DNA of 64,000 nt, taken from Apostichopus japonicus. Its lineage: Eukaryota; Echinodermata; Holothuroidea; Aspidochirotida; Stichopodidae. This document shows, in pieces, positions 63,131 to 64,000 of this stretch. The translations under genes and the position numbers were made by a program. The notes beneath the pieces were generated by a model. That model had not been told where the DNA came from. It made no database searches and saw nothing but the letters and a program-made list of their open reading frames with translations. The DNA lies in NCBI RefSeq assembly GCF_037975245.1, contig NC_092568.1:22160501-22224500 (forward strand), written 5' to 3'. The stretch's first letter is position 1. Each line of letters starts with the position of its first letter.

Positions 63131-63252
63131 AATGAAAATCGTAATGAGTTGGAAAATCAAGAACAGTGAAAAAACTTTCAGCCTCCACCGGGATTCGAAC
63201 CACGGGCCTCCCGCTCTGTACGCGGACACCCTAACCACTAGGCTATGGACGC
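63121..63252 (-). mobile_element. tRNA-derived SINE
   Basis: On the minus strand, 63252-63181 forms a 72-nt tRNA-like head. Its ends GCGTCCA and TGGAGGC pair at 6 of 7 positions. An A-box-like TAGCCTAGTGG and a B-box GGTTCGAATCC lie in the proper order. A perfect five-pair anticodon-like stem (TCCGC/GCGGG, one G.T) encloses a 7-nt loop with ACA at the anticodon position. D-arm and T-arm pairing are imperfect. A 50-nt tRNA-unrelated region follows, ending in a TA-repeat tail. The related copy at 46506 and the duplicate at 63496 show it is a repeat family rather than a single tRNA gene. Confidence 0.85.
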
Positions 63253-63495
63253 TGATTGTATGTCCAGAGGTTCGAAACCGGTAAGGAAGATCGTAATTCC
63301 ACTGTAGGCGTTTGTCACCTATATCGAACAATACTAGTTCTGTTTTTGGTGACATATTTTGCCCTACTCTAGAGATCAAACATGATGCTATCCAACTCGA
63401 AAATCATTTGTGATTCCTAAAGCCGGATCTCGAAAGAGATACTTTGAACAGACTTTATGTTAATGCAATGGAGGTAAACGACAAAGGCAAATGAA

Positions 63496-63562
63496 TATAT
63501 ATAAATGAAAATCGTAATGAGTTGGAAAATCAAGAACAGTGAAAAAACTTTCAGCCTCCACC
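63496..63562 (-). mobile_element. SINE tail duplicate, lacking tRNA head
   Basis: These 67 bases are identical to 63123-63189, covering the TA junction, the tRNA-unrelated region and the first bases of the head (GGTGGAGGC). The copy then passes directly into another TA run (63565-63597). The perfect identity over a 373-bp offset suggests a recent local duplication or a template switch. Confidence 0.85.

Positions 63563-63564
<2 letters not shown>

Positions 63565-63597
<33 letters not shown>
63565..63597. repeat. (TA)n microsatellite
   Basis: A TA run replaces the expected tRNA head of the adjacent SINE duplicate and borders the right half of the MITE. Confidence 0.9.
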
Positions 63598-63603
<6 letters not shown>

Positions 63604-63794
63604 CAAGCGTGACAATCTAATCAGTGGAAAAGTCAACATTGTCTTAAAAGGTGCAAAATTGTAGCACCATTTTGCATCCAAGCACAAACACACACCCCCA
63701 TTTTACCAACATTTCTCAAAGACCCCTCCTCCTACACGACGTAAAATCTTATCTCCCCCTCCCCTGGTACAAAAAGGGTATAGTTGCACCCCTG

Positions 63795-64000
63795 CTGACT
63801 GACATCTACAATCAAATGTGTTAATCTTATGTTTAATTCATATATACTAGTACACCGTTCTATGTACTGTATAGTTTTTTATTAGCAATGAACTCGTTAT
63901 ACTTTTACGGTTTGTAGGATCCGCTGCGTACAATTCATTATATTGTCTTTCCTTGTCCATGCATATCGAGGAAAACAGAACCCTGGATGACAAAAAAAAA
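63795..64000. other. Non-coding flank
   Basis: AT-rich unique sequence to the window edge; no feature seen. Confidence 0.5.

Larger units (their letters stand above)
62970..63794. mobile_element. MITE copy split by SINE-related insertions
   Basis: The left end CAGGGGCGCAACTACGTATA matches the MITE at 49063 (CAGGGGCGCAACCACGTATA). The right end on the other strand is CAGGGGTGCAACTATACC. Internal blocks CCACTGACAGA (left) and GTAGCACCATTTTGCAT (right) also have counterparts in the 49060 copy. About 490 bp between roughly 63104 and 63597 has no counterpart and consists of SINE and TA-repeat sequence, so it was added later. The 8-mers outside the ends match poorly (4 of 8). Confidence 0.7.

Noticed and set aside
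63181-63252. Functional tRNA gene with anticodon ACA
   Set aside because: The D and T stems pair poorly, the anticodon is unusual, and related copies with the same non-tRNA tail show that it is a SINE.

Overview
The window looks like an AT-rich nuclear segment of an invertebrate animal, probably marine. A deuterostome such as an echinoderm fits best, but that is inference. Support comes from eukaryotic non-LTR retrotransposon reverse transcriptases, hAT-like miniature transposons, a tRNA-derived SINE, very long AT, TCC and G-run simple repeats, and the absence of dense open reading frames. No bacterial, phage, CRISPR, rRNA or functional tRNA gene is visible. No complete host gene can be recognised. 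The only long convincing coding stretches are two 5'-truncated LINE copies. Two short minus-strand stretches (26414-26613 and 34573-34740) have coding-like character and could be host exons or decayed fragments.

Layout. 1-7600: a 249-bp hAT-like MITE with an 8-bp target duplication (990-1238), then a CR1/L2-type LINE fragment with an intact reverse transcriptase (3379-4970, minus). 7600-13200: a 77-bp tandem duplication next to a hairpin, a second LINE of a different type inserted inside a 117-bp tandem repeat (10384-11407, minus, perfect 13-bp target duplication), and a 260-bp tandem duplication. 13200-20900: mostly unique AT-rich DNA plus a pyrimidine tract of about 487 bp (18543-19029). 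20900-23650: a higher-order minisatellite made of 38-bp subunits grouped in threes, a second hAT-like MITE (21485-21846), and a degenerate array rich in GATATC-type palindromes. 23650-41600: gene-poor DNA with the candidate exons, a 105-bp duplication, AT microsatellites and an old dispersed repeat family. 41600-49400: the most repeat-dense part, with TA/TATCA arrays, an array built on CATAT, a LINE-tail fragment, a recurrent hairpin, a SINE fragment, a 260-bp duplication carrying an 18-G run, and an inverted-repeat MITE. 49400-60900: largely featureless. 60900-64000: a third hAT-like MITE (60980-61347), a 155-bp tandem dimer, and a nested cluster in which a MITE copy (62970-63794) is split by a tRNA-derived SINE and a partial duplicate of its tail.

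The elements do not form a pathway. The window reads as a gene-poor intergenic or intronic region shaped by layers of transposition, slippage and segmental tandem duplication. I found no convincing new functional system. The most useful observations are the dated insertions (target duplications, nested order), the three-subunit higher-order satellite, the recurrent hairpin at two sites 35 kb apart, and the dispersed repeat families that recur in this one window.
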